Assembly (NCBI GenBank): GCA_021234155.1
Contig: JAJEKV010000041.1
Location: 6,749,880 to 6,813,879 of the forward strand
Direction of reading: 5' to 3'
Length of the DNA: 64,000 nt
Origin: Isoetes taiwanensis
Lineage: Eukaryota; Streptophyta; Lycopodiopsida; Isoetales; Isoetaceae
The stretch's first letter is position 1. The number at the start of each line of letters is the position of its first letter. Made by a program: the position numbers and the translations under genes. Shown here in pieces: positions 1-9,770 of this stretch. Below the pieces are notes generated by a model. That model ran no database searches and was not told the DNA's origin. It saw only the letters and a program-made list of their open reading frames with translations.

Positions 1-1154
1 TAAGCCCTCTACGTGGTGTGTTCTCTCTCTGTTTTCTTTGTGGTTTTACTTGTTAGGCTAACCCTTGATTGATATGGTGAGTATTCTTTATCTCTAGTCT
101 CTTGTCATGCGTGCTTTGGTTGATGGTTTAGTAGTTCTTTGCTTAGTTAGCACTCAGGAGATGGGGATTACGGGGGGTAGAGACCTCGAGCCCATGTATT
201 GTAGTATGCTCTGGATAGAGCCCCAGTATTATTCCCATTAGTTGCGGCACTGTGCACAAGAACCCACCGGGTCCTAGATGCTATGGTGCGGCTTAGCACC
301 GGACAAGGAACACAAGTGGTGACATGAGGGGTGGGGTCTTGCATGAGCATACAAGGCTCCTGAGACTCCTACGATGGGCTAGGCGATGGCCGGTCACGTG
401 GGGGGCGGGTATGGGTCCGACACTCCCAGGTGTAGAGGTGTGATCCGTATGGAGCACCTTGCACTTTGAGTAGATTTAGGGTGAGTAAGTTAGATGCGGA
501 TGCGGGGGGTCGGCGATGCGGCACGTATTCTCTAGCTCACCCATGGAACCACTTGATTACGGAAGGGGACGCTTCCCACACCTGCCTCATCGGACCAAAG
601 CGTCATGAACACCGAGTAGGCTCAAAAGGGTGATCCCTAGAACCTGCGTCTCCGGAAGGCTATAGCAAAGCCATAGCATGAATTGGCCCATCTGCAAAGT
701 GTGCACAGGAGGGGCGGATGGAGTGGACAACCCTAGCCGATGTTCTATGCCAGCCAACGCCATGCCAAGACTCGGTCTGCTGATCTCTTGAGGCCCAGCC
801 GTCAGTCGATCCTCACTGGAGTCTGAGCCGGGGTAGAACCTGGGGTTTGGGTGTTTTCTTAGGTTAGATGCATATTCTATGCCGTTGGTATTTGGATGGA
901 TGCGCCACCCTTCGTGGTGGTTATTTATATATGATTTATGTTGTGTGCTAACCCTTGTATTCATGCTTCCGTGACGTAGGAGTCCCATTGAAGGCGTGGG
1001 CCGAATGACCCCTTCGTGTCCTTCTTTCGGGCATCATTTCATAGATGGCCCGAAATAGACGGAGGGCCCTGCTCATGGCAAGTTGGTTGCCATGGGAGGG
1101 GAAAGTCCCTGTATGTATACGGCTGGGTGTCGTATATATACAGGGAGCGTCACA
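1..1154 (+). mobile_element. type B LTR, 3' part (upstream LTR of array)
   Basis: This is the downstream three quarters of the type B LTR seen complete at 22473-24036, 28357-29909 and 34802-36346; the window opens inside it. It ends CGTCACA followed by one base and a primer-binding site, so it is the 5' LTR of an element read on +. A hairpin at about 1104-1146 (TCCCTGTATGTATAC / GTATATATACAGGGA) lies just before the end. The short ORFs in it are not conserved between copies and are not genes. Confidence 0.85.
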
Positions 1155-1155
1155 G

Positions 1156-1167
1156 TGGTATCAGAGC
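1156..1167 (+). promoter_or_regulatory. primer-binding site, initiator-Met tRNA type
   Basis: TGGTATCAGAGC is complementary to the 3' end of plant initiator tRNA-Met, the usual primer of Ty1/copia and Ty3/gypsy elements. It starts one base after the LTR end CGTCACA. The same site follows the LTRs at 3991 and 58617, and degraded forms occur at 8462 and 24510. Confidence 0.85.
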
Positions 1168-1610
1168 CATGATTCTGGTTGACCGGAATCATAGCACTGG
1201 CCAGACTCTAACTCGTAGTTCGTCGGCTAGGTAGGAGGCTAAGTTAGTGTGATTGTTAGTTCTTTGATGTTTGGCTTTGTGTTAGGTTAAAGTAAGAAAT
1301 TGTAGGTTTAAAGAAGTTAGGGCGACTGGAGGACCCAAGTTTGGAGGGGCTATAAGTTTTTGTAGGTAGCTGGGATGAAGGCAAAAATGGCTCCATTGGA
1401 TCGGGCGTACCCCAAATACCCTAGAACAGTCGTTAGCTGGCGAAAAATGGTCAAGGAGGGGCCCCGAAAGTCAACTCGGGCGCCGCTTGCTTTTGATCGA
1501 CTCACAGACGCGGTAGAAACGCGTATAATGCTGTCGGCGCCCGACCGTATAAAACGCATATTTCCGCCGTATAAAAATTTTCGTATTTTTTTTATGTACA
1601 TATTATTTTG

Positions 1611-1680
1611 GCGCCCCAATCCAGATTTGAACCCATGACCTTCCAACTCCAAGCCTAGGTGCCTACCACCACACCAAACT
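1611..1680 (-). repeat. tRNA-derived SINE-like head (first)
   Basis: On the minus strand this reads like a tRNA-derived SINE head: a B-box-like GGGTTCAAATC and an upstream TGGTGGTAGGCACC block resembling the A-box region. It does not fold as an intact tRNA and has no CCA-ready acceptor, so it is not called a tRNA gene. It sits inside the retrotransposon internal region. Confidence 0.55.
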
Positions 1681-1767
1681 CTCACTTGAATGCAACATAT
1701 GTGTTTCACACATTTCTTATACACATATAGTACTCTATTTCTCTGCATAGCAACTTTTATATAAAAA

Positions 1768-1835
1768 GGCACTATGGGGTCTTGAACCCCTGACCTTCTA
1801 CACCCAAACCAACACCTTCACCAATAAGCCAACTT
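1768..1835 (-). repeat. tRNA-derived SINE-like head (second)
   Basis: This is a second Pol III-like head on the minus strand: an A-box-like TGGCTTATTGGTGAAGG followed by a B-box-like GGGGTTCAAGACCCC. With the 1611-1680 head it makes a tandem pair about 90 bp apart. The pair is repeated at 4451-4675, so it was part of the element before the internal region was duplicated. Confidence 0.55.
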
Positions 1836-2929
1836 CTTTCTTGAAGGGATATAACCCTTTTTCTAATATTTATAATGCATCCTTATCTATCCTTATGTTG
1901 TAAACCTACCTATCATTGGAGGTTATAATCCAACACTATCCTACATCCTGGAAATGTTACTCATTACATTTCTCTGTCATGATGTCATACTACTGTTCTG
2001 GCATTCCAAATGACTTGACATCCGCATTTAAGCCATAGTCATGGCCTAAGAGCGGGTGAGCCTTCGTATAAATCGTGAATTACCTAGAGTCATCAAGGTG
2101 CTTGCCTTGTACTTTGTGAGCCTTTCTACAATTATCTATGTTGAGACAACACGGACTTGTATCCATGTTCGAGTCCTATATATATATCCTAACTTATACC
2201 TCCATGTAACCCATGGCGTCACCTCTGCCTGATCCAGGTATGGATCATATGGGAAAGCTCATCTTAGGTGTCTATGCAAGACACGTTCGGACATTTAGCA
2301 GGCAACTGCTATTCGCTACTTATCCTGAAATTGTACTATTGTACTACTCAACCCCACTACCTTAAGCTTTATTCTATTGGCCGTTGACATTTACTTCAAG
2401 TGCCAACTACCACCGCATACCCTAGCATGCAACGGATTAAGGTCCTTTGCACATTTCAAACGTATCTCCAGATCCTTCATCAGTAACTTTAGGATACGCT
2501 CGTCTTTCTCTCCTAGTGTCACCACCTAGATTACCTCTCCAACATGTTTATCGTTATGTGTACATGTTATGTGCATAACAAACATATATCCTCATCCCAC
2601 AATGCTAGAGCTCTGCTCTAACTTAGCTGAAATGTAACCTTTGTAGTTCTTATGATGTGGGTTTGTACCACCTACTTCCCAAATGGGCGGGGGGCCAACT
2701 CTATGTTGGACTTGTACATGCTGATGTATTCACATGTGCGGGCCGATGGCGATGCGTGACTTGCCCATGTATGGATCTGCATAGAAGAGTTTAAGCACCA
2801 AGGTGCATTTAACATACTTATCATAAGAAGGTTTAAGGATACTTCCTTCTATTGCGGTTTTAGATTAACCGTCATTTGTTTAATTTACCCCAATCTTTGA
2901 GGACAACATTATTTTCTAAGAGGGGTGAA

Positions 2930-3989
2930 TGTGACGTTCCATGTATTTATATGGTATATGTATAAATCTGTTGACCGTCACGTCACCCAATAAAGGTATG
3001 CGCCACCATGGAGTATCTTAACCTAAGGGGTTGACCTAAAAGGGATACCCCCCGTATAAAACTATAATTTTCCCATGGGATTATGCCATAGTTCCAAAGG
3101 TTTCTACCACGGTCCAAGGCCTTTTCTAAAGGTTCCTTCAAGAAATTTATGCGTTTTGCCATGTTTTGTCACACCTAACCTATTTATCTTAAGTTAGCAT
3201 GTCAACCTCAACTTTTGATCCATTTGAATGTTGTCGTCTTTGGCTCCCTCATAATGAAGCGGAGGCACTAAAACCCCCTCAGTCTTCTAATAGGAAAATC
3301 CAATGTTTCAATCTTCATTAGTAACTTATGCCATATGATTATCCAATTCCTTACCCTCTTAAGAGTTTGAAGTCATAATCTCTAACGGGTCTATGCCGCA
3401 AGGAAACGGATCCTCCGGCTTCTATACGTACCTAGAATTGTTCACCGCGTGTAGGGTAACTCTTCGATTACATGGACTACTTGGTCTATATAACCTTAAC
3501 TGTTTCTGATCAATACACCTCGTCTTGATTTTATCGGGACTTGGAATTCCTATGTCTTGCCCTCTTCTTGGTTACCCCTAAAGGTATAATCGCCAAAGTC
3601 ATCGTGCTCCTTCTTATCTTCCATCGGGGGGCCGATATTCTTATATATCTTTTCATTCCCAAAACCAAATAAATGCTCTTAGCTTATAACGTTGAACTAA
3701 TACATTGGTATCTAGAACCTTTGAGTAGTTAAGCTCTCATTATCGGTTATTCCAATACCGTTCCAACCATCCTCGGGATGTTTTTGAACGTAACATCACC
3801 GTATATGCTAGACTTACTCTAGCTATTCTCACTCATTTAAACTTTTCTCGTCTTCCTTAGTACGAGTATCTAAGATAATCAACTCTAACCATTCGGATAA
3901 CTTGAATGCGTATCTCTGGTAAAGCATACCTAACCCAATATCTCGTATATAAGCATATCATTATGCTCCTTCTGTAAACCTTGTCACAG
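2930..3989 (+). mobile_element. type C LTR start, truncated
   Basis: It begins TGTGACGTTCCATG after a purine tract, as at 18959 and 24838. It follows those copies for about 1.05 kb to AACCTTGTCA, then jumps to a primer-binding site. In the other copies the sequence continues past this point into a longer unit, so this copy has lost about 4 kb between that point and the LTR end. The join carries a GTCA microhomology. Confidence 0.7.
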
Positions 3990-4450
3990 TGGTATCAGAG
4001 CCATGATTCTGGTTGACCGGAATCATAGCACTGGCCAGACTCTAACTCGTAGTTCGTCGGCTAGGTAGGAGGCTAAGTTAGTGTGATTGTTAGTTCTTTG
4101 ATGTTTGGCTTTGTGTTAGGTTAAAGTAAGAAATTGTAGGTTTAAAGAAGTTAGGGCGACTGGAGGACCCAAGTTTGGAGGGGCTATAAGTTTTTGTAGG
4201 TAGCTGGGATGAAGGCAAAAATGGCTCCATTGGATCGGGCGTACCCCAAATACCCTAGAACAGTCGTTAGCTGGCGAAAAATGGTCAAGGAGGGGCCCCG
4301 AAAGTCAACTCGGGCGCCGCTTGCTTTTGATCGACTCACAGACGCGGTAGAAACGCAGCGTATAATCTTTGTCGGCCCCGAATCCAGTATAAAACGCATA
4401 TTTCCGCCGTATAAAAATTTTCGTATTTTTTTTATGTACATATTATTTTG

Positions 4451-4675
4451 GCGCCCCAATCTAGATTTGAACCCATGACCTCCCAACTCCAAGCCTAGGT
4501 GCCTACCACCACACCAAACTCTCTCTTGAATGCAAGATATGTGTTTCACACATTTCTTATACACATATAGTACTCTATTTCTCTGCATAGCAACTTTTAT
4601 ATAAAAAGGCACTATGGGGTCTTGAACCCCTGACCTTCAGCACCCAAACCAACACCTTCACCAATAAGCCAACTT
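4451..4675 (-). repeat. paired tRNA-derived SINE-like heads, second copy
   Basis: This is the same pair of Pol III-like heads as at 1611-1835, here at 4451-4520 and 4608-4675, on the minus strand. The GGTTCAA-containing B-box cores are conserved in both. Confidence 0.55.
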
Positions 4676-4769
4676 CTTTCTTGAAGGGATATAACCCTTT
4701 TTCTAATATTTATAATGCATCTATTGGTAAACCCACGAAGTGGAGGCAGCAACTCCGCCAGGGCAAGCT

Positions 4770-4905
4770 CTCTCTCCATAGCCGCCGGAGCAAGCTCTCT
4801 CGCCATAGCCGCCGGAGCAAGCTCTCTCGCCATAGCCGCCGGAGCAAGCTCTCTCGCCATAGCCGCCGGAGTAAGCACTCTTGCCATGGCCACGGGAGTC
4901 AACCT
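4770..4905 (+). repeat. 27-bp GC-rich tandem repeat
   Basis: About four and a half copies of a 27-bp unit containing GCCGCCGGAGCAAGC and CTCTCGCCATA. The unit length is a multiple of three, so open frames run through on both strands (AMARELAPA repeats on minus, RRSKLSRHS on +). There are no spacers, so it is not a CRISPR. No gene is called. Confidence 0.85.
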
Positions 4906-6751
4906 TTCTCTGCCATAGTCAACCGGATAACTGTTAGCCATATATAAAGCTAGTATCCCCTAGGAATAAACCGACCAAATGACACGACGTAATCTAGCAA
5001 GTCCGGCCAACTTGTTATGATAACATCAACTCACTTGGTGGGACTAATTCCGGAATTTAATTAACGACAGGGCAACTCTCTAGAATAGCAGCATGTGTTA
5101 TATCCTTGGATATTCTTTAGGCGACGATAATAATGTCCAGTTATCGGCGTTCCTCGATCCATAACTTTAATTATTATTGTCCTTTGGTAGATGCCTTGAT
5201 AACACAGTTTCTTCGGCCCTTGCCATGATTCAATCCATACTACATTCATATGCTTTATATTAGACCTTATTCGACGTTATATAAGTAATGTTTTATAGAC
5301 ATATTTATAATTAACGTTATCTCTCTCTAGTGTCTAAACCTTGACTCGTCTCATTTCCTAGAGAAAGGATTTCTTTTCGCCCAACCAACTAGGGACTGCC
5401 ATGCAGCACCCCTCTAGACCATGGGTAGCTTTCATCCTACCACCACTCCTCACTACTTCTTCCCAATGGTGGGTGTTCTTTTTATGGACCATTTTCCCAG
5501 ACCACGGTACAAACTCTGTAATACGTAGTGAGTGATTGTTAGAACCCCCACAATATTGTCAACACTTTGTGCCAAACTTCACCATCTATATGGATGTCAT
5601 TAATTATCTGTACCACACGCCTGTCAAAGTGACAGCAGTCTACCCTCTTTTAGAGCTGTTCTCCCGTACAATCCAATGCCACCCAACCATTGTTGATTAC
5701 TCACCTCCTTCTAGGGTATCTAGATATGGTTGGGGCAAAGTATTTCCAACCATTCCTTTAGTGCCCAAATGGCGTTAAGTTCCACAAATGAACTTACATA
5801 TTCCAACAGGTTATGTGAATATCCCAAAGGACAGTACCACCCAAAGACCCCTCAAGATAGGCCTCCTCTATTCCGAGATCTTGTGTTCAAGTCTCTGGGG
5901 GTCCGTCATATGTCCTCATGGACGCTGCCAATGTGGCATGACATATAAATGCTATCTACCTATCTATCTATTTATTAAAAATATCCTTGGTCAATTCAAT
6001 TCACCATGTTGTCTTAGGACATGGAAGTCTTCTTCCCTAAGCCATGCATCAAATCTTTAAGGAGTTTTTCAGCTCTTGCTTGCCTTTCAAACCCATAAGT
6101 CTACCTTTGTATATTAGCAATGACCACCCTTCATGTTAGGTAATAACCTTTCTATCCAGTTGCTAAATATCATGCATCGGGGTCCTTTATTTCGTCAACA
6201 TGTTTTCTCGACTATGGCCGATTTTTAGTATTCTGGCCCTTACGTCTGCCACATCGTATACAAATCATCCTTTAGTTGTGATCAATATTTAGTAGAGTCA
6301 CCAATCCAATTACTCCTTTACGTATTCGTTAACCGTCTTGTGGCTTCTAAGCCGCTATTATACTATCTATCTATCTATCCTTATGTTGTAAACCTACCTA
6401 TCATTGGAGGTTATAATCCAACATTATCCTACATCCTGGAAATGTTACTCATTACATTTCTCTCATGATGTCATACTCTTTTGTTACGGCATTCCAAATG
6501 ACTTGACATCCGCATTTAAGCCATAGTCATGGCCTAAGAGCGGGTGAGCCTTCGTATAAATCGTGAATTACCTAGAGTCATCAAGGTGCTTGCCTTGTAC
6601 TTTGTGAGCCTTTCTACAATTATCTATGTTGAGACAACACGGACTTGTATCCATGTTCGAGTCCTATATATATATCCTAACTTATACCTCCATGTAACCC
6701 ATGGCGTCACCTCTGCCTGATCCAGGTATGGATCATATGGGAAAGCTCATC

Positions 6752-6756
6752 TTAGG
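6752..6756. repeat. target-site duplication TTAGG, left
   Basis: TTAGG directly precedes the LTR start at 6757 and recurs at 18296-18300 after the second LTR. A single TTAGG stands at the empty paralogous site, 2264-2268. Confidence 0.9.
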
Positions 6757-6890
6757 TGTGACGTTCCAGCACAGTATACGCTCCCAGGACGTATATTGTA
6801 CTGCCACGTCACGCGTACACGCCACCCCGACTGACGTGTACGCCAACGTGTAGCCAAGTGGGTAGCCCCTAGGGGGCAACTTGCTAAGAA

Positions 6891-7095
6891 TGTGCATTAG
6901 TATTAATGTGCACATTTTCCAATGTACACATTAATGTGGGCACACATTTCCATGTGGCCACTTGATGCCAAGTGGGCCATACCCATAGGTGCAATTAATG
7001 TGCACATTTTCCAATGTACACATTCATTAATGTGCACACATTTCCATGTGAGCACATTTGGGTGCACACATTTCCATGTGGGCACATTTGGCCAC
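6891..7095 (+). repeat. U3 repeat block of type A LTR
   Basis: Variants of TGTGCACATTTTCC, GTACACATT and ACACATTTCCATGTGGGCAC alternate through the block, upstream of the TATA-like CTATTTAAG. Its place in U3 suggests enhancer repeats. Copies lie at 16726-16930 and, shorter, at 57110-57260. Confidence 0.7.
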
Positions 7096-7180
7096 CTAGC
7101 CCTTAAAGGCAAGTGGGCCCTTTTCCCAATTATCCCACATGCCTAAAGGGGATAATTGGAAACCCTAGCCACCCCCTTGT

Positions 7181-7189
7181 CTATTTAAG
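7181..7189 (+). promoter_or_regulatory. LTR TATA-like element
   Basis: CTATTTAAG follows the conserved AACCCTAGCCACCCCC stretch and is kept at 17015-17023 and 57342-57350. It is the likely core promoter of the type A LTR. Confidence 0.55.
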
Positions 7190-8461
7190 TAGGAGAACCC
7201 TAACTTGCCCATTTTCGTTTCTAGGGTTTTAGAACTCTGTTTTGGCTGCCTCAACAGCCAAAACCCATACTCCCGAACTTCTGCTGAGGATTGCAACGTT
7301 AGTTTCCCTTGATTCAAGCGTTTCAGCAGGATGGTCGAGCTCAGGTCAGGAGGAGGAACTCAAGGATCAGGTATTTAGGCAATTTAGTAGTCTAAACCCC
7401 ATTTCAGCCATCGAATCAGTAGGTTTAGCCTCTTAAATTGCCCATAGCAGCCCTCTAGATCTCTAGATAGCGATTCTAACTAAAGAACCTAACTCTATGA
7501 TATAGATTAGATCTTGTTCTTTAGTTCTTCCGTGATGTATATGGATGATGTATCTCGTGAACTCCTTGTATTGGGAAGGGGGTAGAGACCTAAAGCTTGG
7601 TAGTAGATGCTCCTAGATTAGCCTCTCTAGCACACTATAGATGCGGCACCTGCACAAGAGCCACACACAGTTGTGGGTGAAGGGGCGGGCCGGCTTATAA
7701 GGAGGTTAGTGTTTGACTCTTGAGCGATCCCTATGGTGTGTTAGTGCTCACAGGGGATCATTGTGACTAGGTCTAATGGCTTGCCACTAGCGTGTGGGCA
7801 AGGCATGGGCTCATTTACTTCGTGAGGTGGTGAATATGACCTTCCATTGAGTTCAAGTTGAATACGGGCGGTGGCCCTCTAGTCACCTTGAGTCGGCATG
7901 TAGATCTCGGAGGGAGTGATCCCTACCCTTGCCATCGGGCGGGGGAGATGCAACCCGGGGAATAGCCCTTTTGGCTATGCATCCGTGACTCTGATCGTCC
8001 CAACACTTTTCAACCTACTCGCAAAGTGTGCACGGAGGGGCGGATGGAGTGGACAACCCAATGCCATGTTCTTATGCCAGCCAAATCCATTGCCATGAAT
8101 TACATGCGCAATGACCTCACGGAGACCCAAGCTTGTCAGTCCATCCCCGTGTCCAGAGCCTTGGGTAGGATTTCCTCTATGCATTGTCTGATCATTGTCT
8201 TTCGCAGATGTGATGTGCCACCCGAAAGGGTGGGTATATGTGTTGCTCTTATATCTTACGACATGTATGTTTACGCTTCCGCGACTAGGTAGGCCCCGAG
8301 GGAGACGGGGTACAATGACCCTTTCACTCTTCCCAATTGGGAACCCGCCACGGTTGCAGTGTTATGTGAAGGGCCCTGTATCGGCATGGAGCTGGTATGG
8401 GGGAAGAACTCCTGTTTGTATACGGTGAGTGCACCAGATGCGCAGTAGGGGACGTCCGCGA

Positions 8462-8472
8462 TGGTATCGAGC
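8462..8472 (+). promoter_or_regulatory. degraded primer-binding site
   Basis: TGGTATCGAGC corresponds to TGGTATCAGAGC with CAGAG read as CGAG. The flanking sequence (AGCAATGTTCTTGG...) matches 58626 onward, confirming the position. Confidence 0.7.
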
Positions 8473-8666
8473 AATGTTCTTGGAGACCAAGAGCAAAGCA
8501 CTGACCATGCTCCCAGTAGTACTAACTTGATAGGATCCTCAAACCTCGAGTAGCGGGAAATTTTTTTCCTGGGGTAGAGCTAGTAATTATCTAAGATTAG
8601 GATAATTAGAGAACTCTTGGCTACTAGGATAATTATCCTACTAAATTTCAGGCACTCTTGGCCAAT

Positions 8667-9770
8667 GACTCCAAGAGTGCGCCAGGAGCATGTTAGGTTC
8701 AGACCTAATGGCCCTCTCGCGCACTCTTAGAGTAGTCACCCCATATGAACCCTAGAACTTGGCCTTAGGAACTCCAAATGGTAAAATAAAAGATGAAATC
8801 CCAATCAAAAAGCTCGAAATAGCTAGAATTATATGTTAAAACATCGAAAAACATTAAGTACAAGTCACTTTTGGAACAATGACTCCAAGAGTGCGCCAGA
8901 GTATAGTTAGGTCCCGACCTAACCCCCTCCTCGCGCACTCTTAGAGTCATCCCTAAAAGTGACCTCAAAAATTGATCATAACTTACTCAAATGGTAAAGG
9001 TAATAATAGAATCTTGTTTATAATGATTAAATTAGTGGGAAACGCATGTTAAATTGTGTAAAGGGGATAAGTTTAGAGCGGAAAGGGACAACACCTCTAA
9101 GGGTGCGCCAGGGCATAGTTAGGTCTGGACCTAATACCCTCCTCGCGCATGCTTAGAGGGGTTCGAGAGAAAATAGTTGAAGAAGACCTAGCTTCGATTC
9201 GAGATATGGAGGATTTCATCAACAAACCAAGAAATTAAGCAAGGCAGAGATGGAGGTCGTGCAACACTTGAAGACTCATTGGCGTGCACGCTCCACGCAA
9301 AAGACACCGAGAGACATGAGACTGGCGAAGTACATCAAGAGGACAGATAAATAGAACACAAGCTGCTTTTTGTAACTAACAGGTTTATATGTGATGTATG
9401 AAAATTTCGAATAATAAAGATATATAGTCGTTTAAAAATGTGTATTCATTAGGTACAGTATCTGGAGCAAATGCGATATTTTGACCAACGACTCCAAGAG
9501 TGCGCCAGAGCATAGTTAGGTCCCAACCTAACCCCCTCCTCGCGCACTCTTAGAGTCATCCAGCCAACTGGGGCCTTGATTAGCCCTACTTGCTCCAAAC
9601 GTAGTAATAAACAAAGAAACTTGCATTTAGGAAGAAAACTAATAGGAATTTACCCCTCCCAGCGGATTCTTGGCATCCATTAGGCAGAGATAGGCCAATG
9701 ACTCCAAGAGTGCGCCAGAGGCCACTTAGGTCCCAACCTAACACCCCCCTCGCGCACTCTTAGAGGCGTC
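8667..9770 (+). repeat. five long hairpins in the element leader
   Basis: Five imperfect palindromes of about 68-71 bp lie at 8667-8737, 8881-8947, 9093-9162, 9490-9557 and 9700-9770. Each has outer arms ACTCCAAGAGTGCGC / GCGCACTCTTAGAGT, or variants with paired changes, and inner arms TTAGGTC / GACCTAA. The DNA between them is unrelated. They occupy the leader between primer site and coding region. A stem with changes on both sides points to a structured RNA or cruciform, possibly a packaging or dimerisation signal. Confidence 0.85.

Larger units (their letters stand above)
1168..2929 (+). mobile_element. internal region, copy 1 (deleted, non-coding)
   Basis: This is colinear with copy 2 (3991-6756 plus 18301-18958) but lacks about 1.65 kb after position 1885; the join is within short TATC/ATC repeats. 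No reading frame of retroviral type is visible. The right half is C/T-rich on + and ends in a purine tract (AAGAGGGGTGAA, 2918-2929) directly before a TGTGACGTTCC LTR start. Position 2264-2268 (TTAGG) is the unoccupied counterpart of the site where the type A element inserted in copy 2. Confidence 0.7.
3991..6756 (+). mobile_element. internal region, copy 2, left part
   Basis: It starts with the tRNA-Met-type primer site TGGTATCAGAGC and matches copy 1 closely, including the two SINE-like heads. It keeps the segment missing in copy 1: a 27-bp tandem repeat and about 1.4 kb of unique sequence. It is split at 6756 by the type A element and resumes at 18296. The ORFs in it (for example 5536-5778 and 5788-6060 on +) show no family features and are treated as chance frames. 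Confidence 0.7.
6757..8458 (+). mobile_element. type A 5' LTR
   Basis: It starts TGTGACGTTCC. U3 carries a block of related motifs built on TGTGCACATTT, CACATTTCCATGTG and GTACACATT (6891-7095) and a TATA-like CTATTTAAG at 7181-7189. The end is blurred (GACGTCCGCG instead of the GACGTCACAG seen at 58608). Many differences from the sister LTR fall where that copy has CAG or CTG. Confidence 0.88.

Noticed and set aside
1611-1680. True tRNA gene
   Set aside because: It has B-box similarity only, with no complete cloverleaf or acceptor pairing.
1350-1772. 140-codon minus frame repeated at 4184-4612
   Set aside because: It is shared only because the whole region is duplicated, and it spans a SINE-like head.
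4770-4905. CRISPR-like array
   Set aside because: Direct tandem units without spacers in a plant sequence.
4612-4947. Overlapping frames on both strands
   Set aside because: They are explained by the 27-bp tandem repeat.
6903-7146. His/Cys-rich frames (CVHPNVLTWKCVH) as a zinc protein
   Set aside because: They are the translation of the U3 repeat block TGTGCACATTT.
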